NCBI RefSeq assembly: GCF_000003605.2 | Contig: NW_003116958.1 | Location: forward strand, 183,917 to 220,105 | Direction: 5' to 3' | DNA length: 36,189 bases | DNA from: Saccoglossus kowalevskii | Taxonomy: Eukaryota > Hemichordata > Enteropneusta > Harrimaniidae | Part shown: positions 1 through 10,067 of the stretch, piece after piece | How positions within the stretch are numbered: position 1 is the stretch's first letter | Layout of the letters: every line of letters starts with the position of its first letter | Program-made: the position numbers and the translations under genes | The notes under the pieces: generated by a model | What the model was told of the DNA's origin: nothing | What the model saw: the letters and a program-made list of their open reading frames with translations, nothing else | Database searches by the model: none

Positions 1-1171
1 ACCATTTCAGCTAATTTGAATACTCAGATCAAACTTGACACAAACCTGACTATCAGACGATTTGAATACTCAGATCAAACTTGACACAAACCTGACTGTC
101 ACAGACGATTTGAATACTCAGATCAAACCTATCACAGATGATTTGAATACTTAGATCAAACTTGACACAAACCTGACTATCAGACGATTTAAATACTCAG
201 ATCAAACCTGACTATCACAGACGATTTGAATACTCAGATCAGACCTGACTATCACAGATGATTTGAATACTCAGATAAAACTTTACACAAACCTGACTAT
301 CAGACGATTTGAATACTCAGATCAAACTTGATTTAAACCAGACTATCACAGACGATTTGAATACTCAGATCAAACTTAACTTAAACCAGACTATCACAGA
401 CGATTTGAATACTCAGATCAAACCTATCACAGATGATTTGAATACTTAGATGAAACTTGACACAAACCTGACCATTTCAGCTAATTTGAATACTCAGATC
501 AAACTTGACACAAACCTGACTATCAGACGATTTGAATGCTCAGATCAAACTTGATTTAAACCAGACTATCACAGACGATTTGAATACTCAGATCAAACTT
601 GACACAAACCTGTCTATCACAGACAATTTGAATACTCAGATCAAACTTAACTTAAACCAGACTATCACAGACGATTTGAATACTCAGATCAAACTTGACA
701 CAAACCTGACTATCACAGACGATTTGAATACTCTGATCAAACCTATCACAGATGATTTGAATACTTAGATCAAACTTGACACAAACCTGACTATCAGACG
801 ATTTAAATACTCAGATCAAACCTGACTATCACAGACGATTTGAATACTCAGATCAAACCTGACTATCACAGATGATTTGAATACTCAGATCAAACTTTAC
901 ACAAACCTGACTATCAGACGATTTGAATACTCGGATCAAACTTGACACAAACCAGACTATCACAAACGATTTGAATACTCAGATCAAACTTGATTTAAAC
1001 CAGACTATCGCAGACGATTTGAATACTCAGATCAAACTTGACACAAACCTGACTATCAGACGATTTGAATATCCTGATCAAACTTGACACAAACCTGACC
1101 ATTTCAGCTAATTTGAATACTCAGATCAACTTGATTTAAACCTGTCTATCACAGACGATTTGAATACTCAG
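1..1171. repeat. Minisatellite array, about 48-bp unit, open to the left edge
   Basis: Roughly two dozen tandem units share the core ATTTGAATACTCAGATCAAA, followed by a CTTGACACAAACCTGACTATCACAGACG-type half. Full units are 48 bp. Many are shortened by a 2-bp loss (TATCACAGACG to TATCAGACG) or cut to about 33 bp (ATCAAACCTATCACAGATG). Three half-unit variants alternate (GACACAAACCTG, GATTTAAACCAG, AACTTAAACCAG). Because 48 is divisible by 3, some stretches read as a 16-residue repeat (DLNTQIKLDTNLTITD) in one plus frame. The 2-bp losses and TAG codons break that frame repeatedly, so I call it non-coding. If the methyltransferase gene continues left, the array lies in its intron. Confidence 0.93.
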
Positions 1172-1860
1172 ATTAATGATTTACCTCATTTACCTTATTT
1201 AAATGAAGTCCATTTAAGTAAAATAAAAGAAGCATGGTTTCTGAAAATAGATCACTTGATGTATCACTTTTAATTTCCTGTGTGACCCCTTAAAATTGAA
1301 TTACATTTCCAATTTATAGAAACATAACTTGTGCTTTTGTTTGAATCGTAGTTACTGTATTGTACAAAAACATTAATTGTCATCGACAATTGACTGAGTG
1401 TGTGTGACAACATTGCAGAAGGTTAAAACTATGCATGAAATGTCATCAGGTAAACAGTCACTGTATGATTAAGATGGTGTAGAGACATTATAGTAACTCA
1501 AATATATAACCCTATAGGCATGTCTAGCAAGAGTTTGAATATTTTAAATATTTGTTATCGGATTGTGTACATGCTATGTGTTTTAATTATTCAATTGCTG
1601 GTAATACATATGTGGATTATGGTATTATCTGAACAGGCATCACAACAGTGTTGATTTCTGTATTCATACAAAAATCTAGAATTTCTGCTTGAATGCATTT
1701 AAGATGTTTGTGTGGGAATTTGTGTAATCCAACCTACATGTAGGCAATACTGATTTACCCAAGTGACAAGAAAAAACTGGTCACAGATTGATATGCAGCG
1801 CAATTAGATTTAGTACATGCTTTATGACATCTTATTAATGGTATCAGTTATAAGAGATGC
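1172..1860. other. AT-rich non-coding stretch, nothing recognised
   Basis: No coding exon, RNA gene or clear repeat seen. It probably lies inside an intron of the minus-strand methyltransferase gene, since the exon that should follow 4058 is not visible here. Confidence 0.5.
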
Positions 1861-1866
1861 TGTAAT

Positions 1867-2031
1867 GTAAACAGAACTTTGAGTTACAGGCAACATACAT
1901 TTTTGTTTGTTTAACGTTCCAATTTAGTAACCCGAATTTTAATTATAAGTTAACCGAACTTCGAATTATAAATCTACATCGTTAAACAAAACAAAAAATC
2001 TATGTTGCCCCTAACCCAAAGTTCTGTTAAC
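1867..2031. repeat. Long inverted repeat, MITE-like
   Basis: The left arm (1867-1916, beginning GTAAACAGAACTTTGAGTTA) is matched in inverted orientation by the right arm (1980-2031, ending TAACCCAAAGTTCTGTTAAC), with few mismatches over about 50 bp. The 63-bp spacer holds an imperfect direct repeat (TAACCCGAATTTTAATTATAA and TAACCGAACTTCGAATTATAA). Termini that mirror each other suggest a foldback element. No target-site duplication was established. Confidence 0.75.
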
Positions 2032-2037
2032 TGTTTA

Positions 2038-2150
2038 TCGAACATCGAGTTACAATTTGGGCGTGGTTTCGCAAAAGTGACGTGGTTTCTAAAATATGGG
2101 CGTGGTCATTTTGGTAACTCGATCTTTTCATAACTCGATGTCCGTAACTC
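2038..2150. repeat. Inverted ATCGAGTTAC repeat enclosing GGGCGTGG boxes
   Basis: ATCGAGTTAC near 2045 is mirrored by GTAACTCGAT near 2115, and TAACTCGATGTCCGTAACTC follows. Between them, TGGGCGTGGTTT, GTGACGTGGTTT and TGGGCGTGGTC recur. The GAGTTAC/GTAACTC word also occurs in the adjacent 1867-2031 foldback, so the two may be parts of one larger element. GGGCGTGG resembles KLF/Sp-type sites, but there is no evidence of function. Confidence 0.5.
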
Positions 2151-2192
2151 AAACAATTATTATGCAGTATACTTCACCAACGATTTCCTGAC

Positions 2193-2563
2193 AATAGGTG
2201 ATTTTCCATACAATTGCGAGATCTCGCGAGATGCATGAAAGACGCGCGTCAAAGTCTGCCGAAAAAATCGAACGATTTGATTTTGAAGTAGAATTTCTTT
2301 ATTTCGTAGCTCACATCGACCGGCCAATCTTCGACAAAAGAATATTGCTTCCGAATACCCTTACTTAATCGAAATTGCCTATCATCAAATGTGGACAGCA
2401 CATTATATTAAGCATGGAAATGTCCTCCAAAATACTTTCGCATTTGTCGAATACCACGCGATGTTTGACGCCACTACGACGCTATGACCTTTGTTTGTCC
2501 TGTTTTTACGTTCGATTTAACTCATAACGCGTGATTCTCGCAGTGAACAGAAAATGGTCCATT
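2193..2563 (-). mobile_element. CpG-rich MITE-like element, copy A
   Basis: About 370 bp that match 13627-13988 in inverted orientation almost end to end. The ends are imperfect terminal inverted repeats (AATAGGTGATTTTCC at one end, AATGGACCATTTTC read inward from the other). The interior is rich in CpG, unlike the flanks, and holds the palindrome TCTCGCGAGA at 2222-2231 beside GACGCGCGTC. No transposase is encoded. The strand is set so that copy B reads plus. It could be a non-autonomous DNA transposon or a duplicated regulatory segment. Confidence 0.72.
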
Positions 2564-4057
2564 GTTACAATCCTAACTATTAGTTAAATTATTGGTAACG
2601 TTGGCAAATTAAGTGAATAATCTAGTAAACATTATGTGAGTAATAATATACACAAAACTTAATGCTTGAAACTAGTGTTGAGTTTCTTGTATGCCGCAAT
2701 CAGCAAACTTTGTGCAAAGGCAGCATCTGTAATGATTTCCATCGAGTGACTTATTAGTATTCCCATGCATGTTTGAATCAAGTCAAACAGGTAAACAGGT
2801 TACCTATTATCTATAGTGATTAATTCAACCAGAACCCGAGTACAGGTAGTACAAAACTACAGCCTAAGGCATGCAATTCAATACTTCCTATATCTTGAAA
2901 GTCAAACAGACAACAGACTGTCATAATCTCTTATTACTGATGCATGATCTGTATAGTCTGATCAAGCTTAACATTAAATCTGACATAATTTTTTTTCGCA
3001 CAAGTATTTATCTTCATATTAAATTATTAATTTACAGGACCAGCCTTACATAAATATGAAAATTAACAAGTCATTCCACTGAATGCTACGTATTATATTA
3101 CTATAATTTATAAATATTATAAATTTTACAATTCAAACTGAAACAAAAGATTTCTATTGGCTGATGGAATAACACTGGAACATTTGTAAAAAACGTCATT
3201 GCAAACTGACTTCAACAGTCGGAGAAATTTATCAATATTTACCAAGTTGAAAGGTTACAAATAGAAAATCAAGATTATTCAAAAAGATCATTTTATTTAT
3301 GATATTCTTATGTTGATCAGCACACTGGATGATTTATTTTAATATATAACTAGCAACTTGTAAGAGTAGTCAATAATACATAAATGTCTATTATACAGTA
3401 TCATCAAAGAATGAAAACATTGTAACAAGTTTCATAGTCATCTTTGGCTGTTTAGGCAAGATATTTGCAGAAAATTCAAGAAACAACTGTTTGGGTCAAA
3501 AATACAAAAACGGTTAGCAAAAGAAGACAACTGCTGATTATGTCACGAAATGAACAAATCCAAAGGCTCATGCACGTTCATTAATTTAGCAAGGGAATAC
3601 GAGTATTATTAGATGTCAGGCAATCTAAAGACATTTTCCAACACATATACACATATTATATTCATAGTTGCAGAAAAAAAAAAATCACTGCTGTAGTATT
3701 CAAAGACACGTACATGTATTTGGAGTGAGTCAATCTAATTTGGTGCTATTATTAACCCTAAGAGCTGAAAAGAAACAAAAATGTTTCACCGGAATTTGTT
3801 GGGAATTGTTTACAACAATTAGATTCAAATGGAACTGATCTCAATTGCCGCTAATATTTTTTTTGTAAAACTTGCCAGCAATATCATCTGGACAATTCCA
3901 CAGTGACTGACGTTACATTCAGAAGGGTTGGAAGTTATTTCAGTTGTCTTTATTACTAGAGTATTGCTTTGTGGTATTTGATACTGTGTTATTGAACAAC
4001 ACTTCCAGCCAAGCCCCCCCCCCCCCCATGATGTCAAATGGTTGACCCCTTACTCAC
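2564..4057. other. AT-rich non-coding stretch (probable intron)
   Basis: No exon was recognised, including the exon that should follow ADIG of the methyltransferase. A run of 14 C lies at about 4014-4027. The segment at about 4010-4050 (containing TCAAATGGTTGACCCCTTA) resembles one at about 34705-34742 in a LIAS intron, a possible short dispersed repeat. Confidence 0.5.
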
Positions 4058-4217
4058 CTATGTCAGCTATAATACTGCCAGGTTCCAACTGTAGCAGAAA
4101 CTCTTTGACTCTTGGCCATGCTTTGTATCTTGTATCAGTGAAATGAGGAGCTATCTTTTCATAGACGTCATGTACATGTGCCTTCTCTAAGGCGATGGAC
4201 TTGGCTTGACGATCCAT
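4058..4217 (-). CDS. TRMT9B: TRMT9B/ALKBH8-type tRNA methyltransferase, single N-terminal exon
   Basis: This exon encodes 53 codons plus one base: MDRQAKSIALEK, then HVHDVYEKIAPHF, AWPRVKEFL and GSIIADIG. The last is the start of SAM-binding motif I of class I methyltransferases, where CG(T/N)GKYL should follow in the next exon. The donor (ATAG|GTGAG) is strong and leaves phase 1. The acceptor (TTTTGTAG) directly abuts the ATG and supplies an in-frame stop, so the Met is either the true start after a 5' UTR intron or the first codon of an internal exon. The family is related to yeast Trm9 and the ALKBH8 methyltransferase domain, which complete mcm5U at the tRNA wobble position. LEKxHVHxVYE and AWPRV favour TRMT9B over ALKBH8, which carries RRM and AlkB domains upstream. 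The other exons lie left of the window, as none was found at 1-4057. Confidence 0.82.
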
Positions 4218-4635
4218 CTACAAAACCACTCACCACCCACCACTTTACACATACTGATTATCTGATATTTTAGTAGAAATTTCATCTGATTTTAGAATTA
4301 GCCATCTGCAATAAAAATATTGACATCGGGTGTTGAGTGTGTTTGTCGTGTAATGCTGCACTATTCAATCAGTATAGTTGACGTCACTGTGAAAAGCAAT
4401 CAGTAATATGGTACAGGCAAACAGACACAGTTGGAAATAGGATTTATACATAAACATGTACAAATGAAATGCATCCCTAAACAAACTGCAACATCTCAAA
4501 CATCATCAACATTAGGATGAAGATATGCTTTTAAAAATAGAAACTACTTGTATATGCAGAGGGTGGCTAGTATAAGAAAAACAAATTTGTAGAGAAAATG
4601 AAATTACATGAGTGAGGTACAAAGTATGCGAAAAA
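4218..4635. other. Upstream flank of methyltransferase exon, non-coding
   Basis: On the minus strand this is the sequence just before the acceptor at 4218-4219, with a weak polypyrimidine tract. No promoter motif or further exon was recognised. Confidence 0.4.
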
Positions 4636-5949
4636 AGATACAAATACTATATCTGTGCAACACTCAAAGAAATATTGGTTCAGCCCTTAATATAGATGTT
4701 ACAAGATAGACAAATACTATATCTGTACAACACTCACAGAAATATTGGTTCAGCCCTTAATATAGATTACAAGATAGACAAATACTATATCTGTACAACA
4801 CTCACAGAAATATTGGTTCAGCCCTTAATATAGATGTTACAAGATAGACAAATACTATATCTGTACAACACTCACAGAAATATTGGTTCAGCCCTTAATA
4901 TAGATTACAAGATAGACAAATACTATATCTGTACAACACTCACAGAAATATTGGTTTAGCCCTTAATATAGATTACAAGATAGACAAATACTATATCTGT
5001 GCAACACTCACAGAAATATTGGTTCAGCCCTTTAATATATTTGTTACAATATGGACAAATACTATATCTGTGCAACACTCACAAAAATATTGGTTCAGCC
5101 CTTAATATAGATTACAAGATAGACAAATACTATATCTGTGCAACACTCACAAAAATATTGGTTCAGCCCTTAATATAGATTACAAGATAGACAAATACTA
5201 TATCTGTGCAACACTCACAGAAATATTGGTTCAGCCCTTAATATAGATGTTACAAGATAGACAAATACTATATCTGTACAACACTCACAGAAATATTGGT
5301 TCAGCCCTTAATATAGATGTTACAAGATTGATGGACAAATACTATATCTGTACAACACTCACAGAAATATTGGTTTAGCCCTTAATATAGATGTTACAAG
5401 ATTGATGGACAAATACTATATCTGTACAACACTCACAGAAATATTGGTTTAGCCCTTAATATAGATGTTACAAGATGGACATACCAAATTTGTGCAACAC
5501 TTACAGAAATATTGGTTCAGCCCTTAATATAGATTACAAGATAGACAAATACTATATCTGTGCAACACTCACAAAAATATTGGTTCAGCCCTTAATATAG
5601 ATTACAAGATAGACAAATACTATATCTGTGCAACACTCACAGAAATATTGGTTCAGCCCTTAATATAGATGTTACAAGATAGACAAATACTATATCTGTA
5701 CAACACTCACAGAAATATTGGTTCAGCCCTTAATATAGATGTTACAAGATTGATGGACAAATACTATATCTGTACAACACTCACAGAAATATTGGTTTAG
5801 CCCTTAATATAGATGTTACAAGATGGACATACCAAATTTGTGCAACACTTACAGAAATATTGGTTCAGCCCTTAATACTGATGTTACAAGATTGATGGAC
5901 AAATAACAAATCTGTGCAACACTCACAGAAATATTGGTTCAGCCCTTAA
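4636..5949. repeat. Satellite array, 68-75-bp units with higher-order structure
   Basis: About 19 tandem copies of a unit containing ATAGACAAATACTATATCTG, CAACACTCACAGAAATATTGG and TTCAGCCCTTAATATAGA. Unit length varies with the linker: ATTACAAG (68 bp), ATGTTACAAG (70 bp) or ATGTTACAAGATTGATGGAC (75 bp). A block with the same order of variants starts near 5141 and again near 5563, a higher-order duplication of about 420 bp. Every complete unit carries a TTAA, the target of piggyBac-type transposons. Confidence 0.95.
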
Positions 5950-6176
5950 CCTTTTTACCACCAGACTTTCTTACCCACTTATTCTGTACTTTATTCTTAT
6001 ATTTTTTAATATTTCTGGAAATGGACCCTAATTTTGAAGCCAACAGACAAAATTTGAGTAAATTTTTAGTTTTTACTCAAATAATTTGGCTATTTTCTCC
6101 CCATTCTCCTGAAGGAAAGTGCAGACTATAAACAGAACCATTTTGTGATGAAAAAAGTGAACTGGTGGTGAAGAGG
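5950..6176. mobile_element. piggyBac-type MITE, 227 bp, with TTAA duplication
   Basis: The element begins CCTTTTTACCACCAG and ends CTGGTGGTGAAGAGG. The ends are terminal inverted repeats (13 of 15 match, and similarity continues inward through ACTTT-like sequence). It is flanked by TTAA at 5946-5949 and 6177-6180. Removing the element and one TTAA restores a normal satellite unit (CAGCCC-TTAA-TACTGA), so the empty site can be read. TTAA targets and CCYT-type ends are the mark of the piggyBac superfamily. The interior has no transposase, only an incidental 65-codon open frame that starts outside the element. Confidence 0.9.
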
Positions 6177-6225
6177 TTAATACTGAAGTAACAAGATGGA
6201 CAAAACTCACAGAAACAATCCAAAT
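6177..6225. repeat. Last, degenerate satellite unit right of the MITE
   Basis: TTAATACTGAAGTAACAAG, then ATGGACAAAACTCACAGAAA, continue the 68-75-bp unit interrupted at 5949. This shows that the insertion hit the edge of the array. Confidence 0.8.
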
Positions 6226-7554
6226 TGGCAATTTGTACAACTATCAGATATCCTCAACTGAGAGTTGAACTGACGTCATGGCAACAAACTTCAATCTCCT
6301 ATGACACAAATAATTGGACTTAGAGACTAGAGAACTGGAACCAGATAAATAAAACCCCCAAATCAATTTGACTGATCAATACCAAGCTAGAGAAGTAAAG
6401 ATTCCTGATGTGTGTGTCACTACAGAAAGACAGGATCTTAATCATTTTCCAACACCCACTTATATGATGTTTTATACACAATTTCTATTTTTTAGTATTA
6501 TGCATGTTATAAAATAAAGCTTGCAAGACAAAATTGCTTTGTTCTAGTGTTTGTAATATGTCTTCTTTAATGGAATTAAGCTCACACAACGTATAGCACT
6601 AACAGAGGAAATGAAACACCCTTGCTGATAAGCTAGTTGTATCCATGTGGTGCACAGAGAGGAAATATTAAAGTAAAATAGCATATCTATTAAATAGATT
6701 ACTTTCCAATAATCCTGCTCAAAATCGTGGAATTGATCGTTTCTCATCATCATTTTTAATAACAAAGTTATTAAGAAACCAAGTATTCTATTGACAATTT
6801 CTCAGAAATGGTAGCGATATTAGTGTTTTGAATTAATGAGATATTGACATGAATTGACTTTATACGACGTCAACAAAAATAAAATAAAATGCGTGGTTCC
6901 AGTAAACAATGCACAAGAAATACAGGTAGGTTAGGTCAGATTTTTTTTTTCCCATTTTTTCTTTTATCCTACATTTTCTTTTTGTTATAGCTTGCCGAAT
7001 ATGCTGATGATGTTTACATTAAAGTGACTCCAATTTGGTCAAATTTCTAGATACCAGATCCATTGAAGTCTCAGTGAAATCTTGTGTGATTTAGCACCAT
7101 TTTTCATAGTTTGTCAAAAATAATTTAGGGTACGTTATAAATTTTTACGCTTACATTGAACATTGACCCGTTTTCAAAAATATAATTTGCAACAATAAAA
7201 AAGTAATGTGATTGCCCTTTACCATTATAGCAGTATAGATGTTATACGTGCCTAATTGTCTGGATTGACAAATTAATCTCAACGTTTAACAAATCCAAAT
7301 GCACAAAACACAGATAATGAGAGACTGATTCGTGATCATGGTTTGACCATAGCAAAGATCCTTGAATTGGCTAGCTGCATGAGGTGAACAGCACAACTCA
7401 AAAGATGATATTGATGGAATCACAATGAATTTTCAAGAGCAATTGCCATAGGTGTGATCTGGTTGTCATGATAGCAACAATTTTGGGAATGATTTTTAAA
7501 TTATAACTCAAAAACATAAAATTTTCATGAGGCTTGTGAAACTGCATTTATTGA
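6226..7554. other. AT-rich non-coding stretch, nothing recognised
   Basis: No exon or structured repeat identified. There are short homopolymer runs, such as a T-run near 6941-6950. Confidence 0.45.
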
Positions 7555-7679
7555 AACAAAATGCCCACCAATCAGCCATTTTGAACTCAATCCACAAGCA
7601 AGTCATTGTCAATGACACGTCCCCGTTCCGTTCATATTTGAGTGACGTATACATTCAAAGCAGATCATGACCGAAATCT

Positions 7680-7700
7680 CAGACCACTTTCAGTGGTCTG
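7680..7700. repeat. Perfect 9-bp hairpin in the dispersed repeat
   Basis: CAGACCACT and AGTGGTCTG are separated by TTC. The other units lack this stem, so it is specific to this copy. Confidence 0.7.
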
Positions 7701-8600
7701 ATCAAAAATGCACCTACATATGTACAACACATTGTACTAAATCTGAACAAAATCCATCCATGCATGACTGAGATCCGGTTCCGGAATTGTGAAAATACGC
7801 GATTTTGATGCATTTTCGGCCTTAAAATGGCCATCATTCAGCTATTGTTAAGCAGATCATGAAACAAATGCACATATCTATTTGTGACATAATGTACCAT
7901 GTGTGTGTGTGAAGTTTGAACTTGATCAATCCAGACATGTCTCGGATACGGATCCAGAACTGAATTCTTTAAAACAAAATGGCCGCCAGTCGGCCATTTC
8001 AAACCCGATTCAAAAAAAAAATGACGTGCATCAAGGTCCCATTTGTTTAATGTATGTACCAAATTCAAACAAAATTCGTCCATGCATAACTGAGATCCGG
8101 GTCCAAAATGGTGAAAATGTGCGATTTTGATGCATTTTGGGCCTTAAAGCGGCCGCTATTCGGATATCGTTAATTGGATCATGAAAAAAAAGCATGTGCA
8201 TATGTTCCATATAATGTGTAATGTATGAGTGAAGTTTGAACTCAATCGGTCCATGCATGTTTGAAATGGCCGCCAGTCAGCCATTTCAAACCCGATCCCC
8301 CCCAAAAAATGGCATGCATCAAGGTCCTATTATGTTTAATGTATGTACCAAATTTGAACAAAATCCGTCCATGCATAACTGAGATCCGGGTCCGGAATGG
8401 TGAAAATGTGCGATTTTGATGCATTTTCGGCCTTAAAATGGCCGCTATTCAGCTATCGTTAATCGGATCATGAAAAAAATGCATGTGCATATGTCCCATA
8501 TAATGTGTGATGTATGAGTGAAGTTTGAACTCAATCGGTCCATGCATGTTCGAGAAAGGGGTGATCACGAACGCACGAACGCACACAGGGCAAACCATAA

Positions 8601-8637
8601 GTCCCCGTTTTTGGACTACGTCCGAACGGGGACTAAT
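8601..8637 (+). repeat. Terminal hairpin GTCCCCGTT/AACGGGGAC followed by CTAAT
   Basis: The 9-bp arms at 8601-8609 and 8625-8633 are perfect. CTAAT overlaps the stem end. A decayed version (GTCCTTGTTTTAGGACTTTG, then GTAGACTA) closes the next unit near 8921-8955. A hairpin next to CTRR is reminiscent of Helitron 3' ends, but the spacing is not canonical. Confidence 0.6.
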
Positions 8638-9761
8638 AAAATGAGTTGCATAAAATTCCTATTATGTTCAAGGTATATACTAAGTTTGAACAGGATTCAT
8701 CCATGCACGACTGAGATCAGATTTCGAAATTGTGAAAATGTATGATTTTGAGACATTTTTGACCTTAAAATGGCCGCTTTCAACATTCTTGAATTTGATC
8801 ATGAAACAAATGCATGTGCATATGTTCGATATGATGTACGTGTGAAGTTTTAACTTAACTGAAGCATGTATGAGATTTGGCTAGATACGGATGGACAGAC
8901 ACATACAGGTCAATCAATAAGTCCTTGTTTTAGGACTTTGTTATAACGTAGACTATTGAGTATCAATTATATTTTGCTAGTGATTGCCAGGATAACAGAA
9001 ATTTGGGGAAAGATTAAATATTTATATATATTAAACTCAAAAAGATATAGATGCATTCTGAGATTTTCAGAATGGGGACCAAGTTGTTGATCTTGTTGCC
9101 ATGAAAACAAAAATGTTTACAATACCTATTCGTTGCCAAATAACTAAAAAAATAATAAAAGTATGGGAATTTGGAAGAGATCTGGAATGGGATTTTAAGG
9201 AATTCTTCACCCTTGCCTGTTAGGGTCCTTCCTTGAGTGAACAAACCTATTCAAGACTCAATTCAGTCCTACTTTTCAAAAAGAATTAGAAGCTTACATG
9301 ACTATGATAAATGTATCCAATAGGGCAGATGTATTAACGAGGATATCTAATTTGCATCTATATTGAAAGTTTGTACTCTTGAGGTGTCTTCTAGTTTACA
9401 TTAGATATTCCGTTTAACACAAATTAATCTACATTATTACTATTGGGTGCCACAAGTTAATGAAAATATCCTTCACAAGGGACTACATGTAATTTCTATT
9501 ACATCTCTTTTTGTTTAACTCTTTGAATGCCATATCTTTTCTTGTCAAAATGTTTGTGCCACATTTTGAACAATTATGTATTTTTCCATAATTTCGCAAT
9601 TAATTTTGAACCAGATAGTCATTAATTACTGTTGGCTACAGGTCTTGATAAAAGTGATATGAACAAAATTATTCAGATTTATTTTGTGGAAGTTGACAAA
9701 CGTCGCGACATTGGCACACAAAGAGCTAATTCAAATCAAAGTGACAGAAATGTGAGTACTA

Positions 9762-9766
<5 letters not shown>

Positions 9767-9810
<44 letters not shown>
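9767..9810. repeat. (TA)22 microsatellite
   Basis: An uninterrupted TA run of about 44 bp. Confidence 0.95.
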
Positions 9811-9816
<6 letters not shown>

Positions 9817-9880
9817 TAAAAACACTTGATAACCAAAAACAGATACACATAATTTCAAAAATCACCTAAATGTGCCAGCA

Positions 9881-10067
9881 TACTGTAAAATACTTTATTT
9901 TAGCTGGAATTAGTTTTTGCTGACAAGATTTTTTGTTCTAAAGTTTATTTTCACTGATTTTTGAAGAATTTAATGTAGAATAAAGGAATATTTGCTGGAT
10001 TTTATTTTCACTGAATCATTCCTTCAGCGAAAATTAATTCCAAGAGAAAATAAAGTATTATACAGTA
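9881..10067 (+). mobile_element. Palindromic MITE, family TACTGTAAAATACTTTATTT, copy 1
   Basis: The element starts TACTGTAAAATACTTTATTT and ends AAATAAAGTATTATACAGTA. The ends mirror each other over about 30 bp, and the middle carries GGATTTTATTTTCACTGAAT. Length is 187 bp with no coding capacity. Related copies lie at 22623-22800, 23808-24006 (inverted) and 25767-25970. Confidence 0.85.

Larger units (their letters stand above)
7555..8960 (+). repeat. Dispersed repeat family in partial tandem, about 290-420-bp units
   Basis: Three to four related units share AAAATGGCCGCCAGTCGGCC (7975, 8265; diverged at 7558), CCATGCATAACTGAGATCCG, GTGCGATTTTGATGCATTTT, GGCCTTAAAATGGCCGCT and GTGAAGTTTGAACTCAATCG. 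Two units end in a hairpin-bearing tail near 8601-8637 and 8921-8955. Diverged copies of the same words recur at about 10560-10740, 12540-12770, 16030-16210 and 17050-17180, so the family is interspersed. The open frames in this stretch lie inside the repeats and do not resemble proteins I know. Confidence 0.8.

Noticed and set aside
532-768. 78-codon coiled-coil-like repeat protein in the left array
   Set aside because: Neighbouring units carry 2-bp losses and stop codons, so the frame is not maintained; kept only as a low-interest finding.
7838-8745. Several 60-81-codon frames on both strands
   Set aside because: All lie inside the dispersed 290-bp repeat units, and near-identical frames recur from unit to unit.
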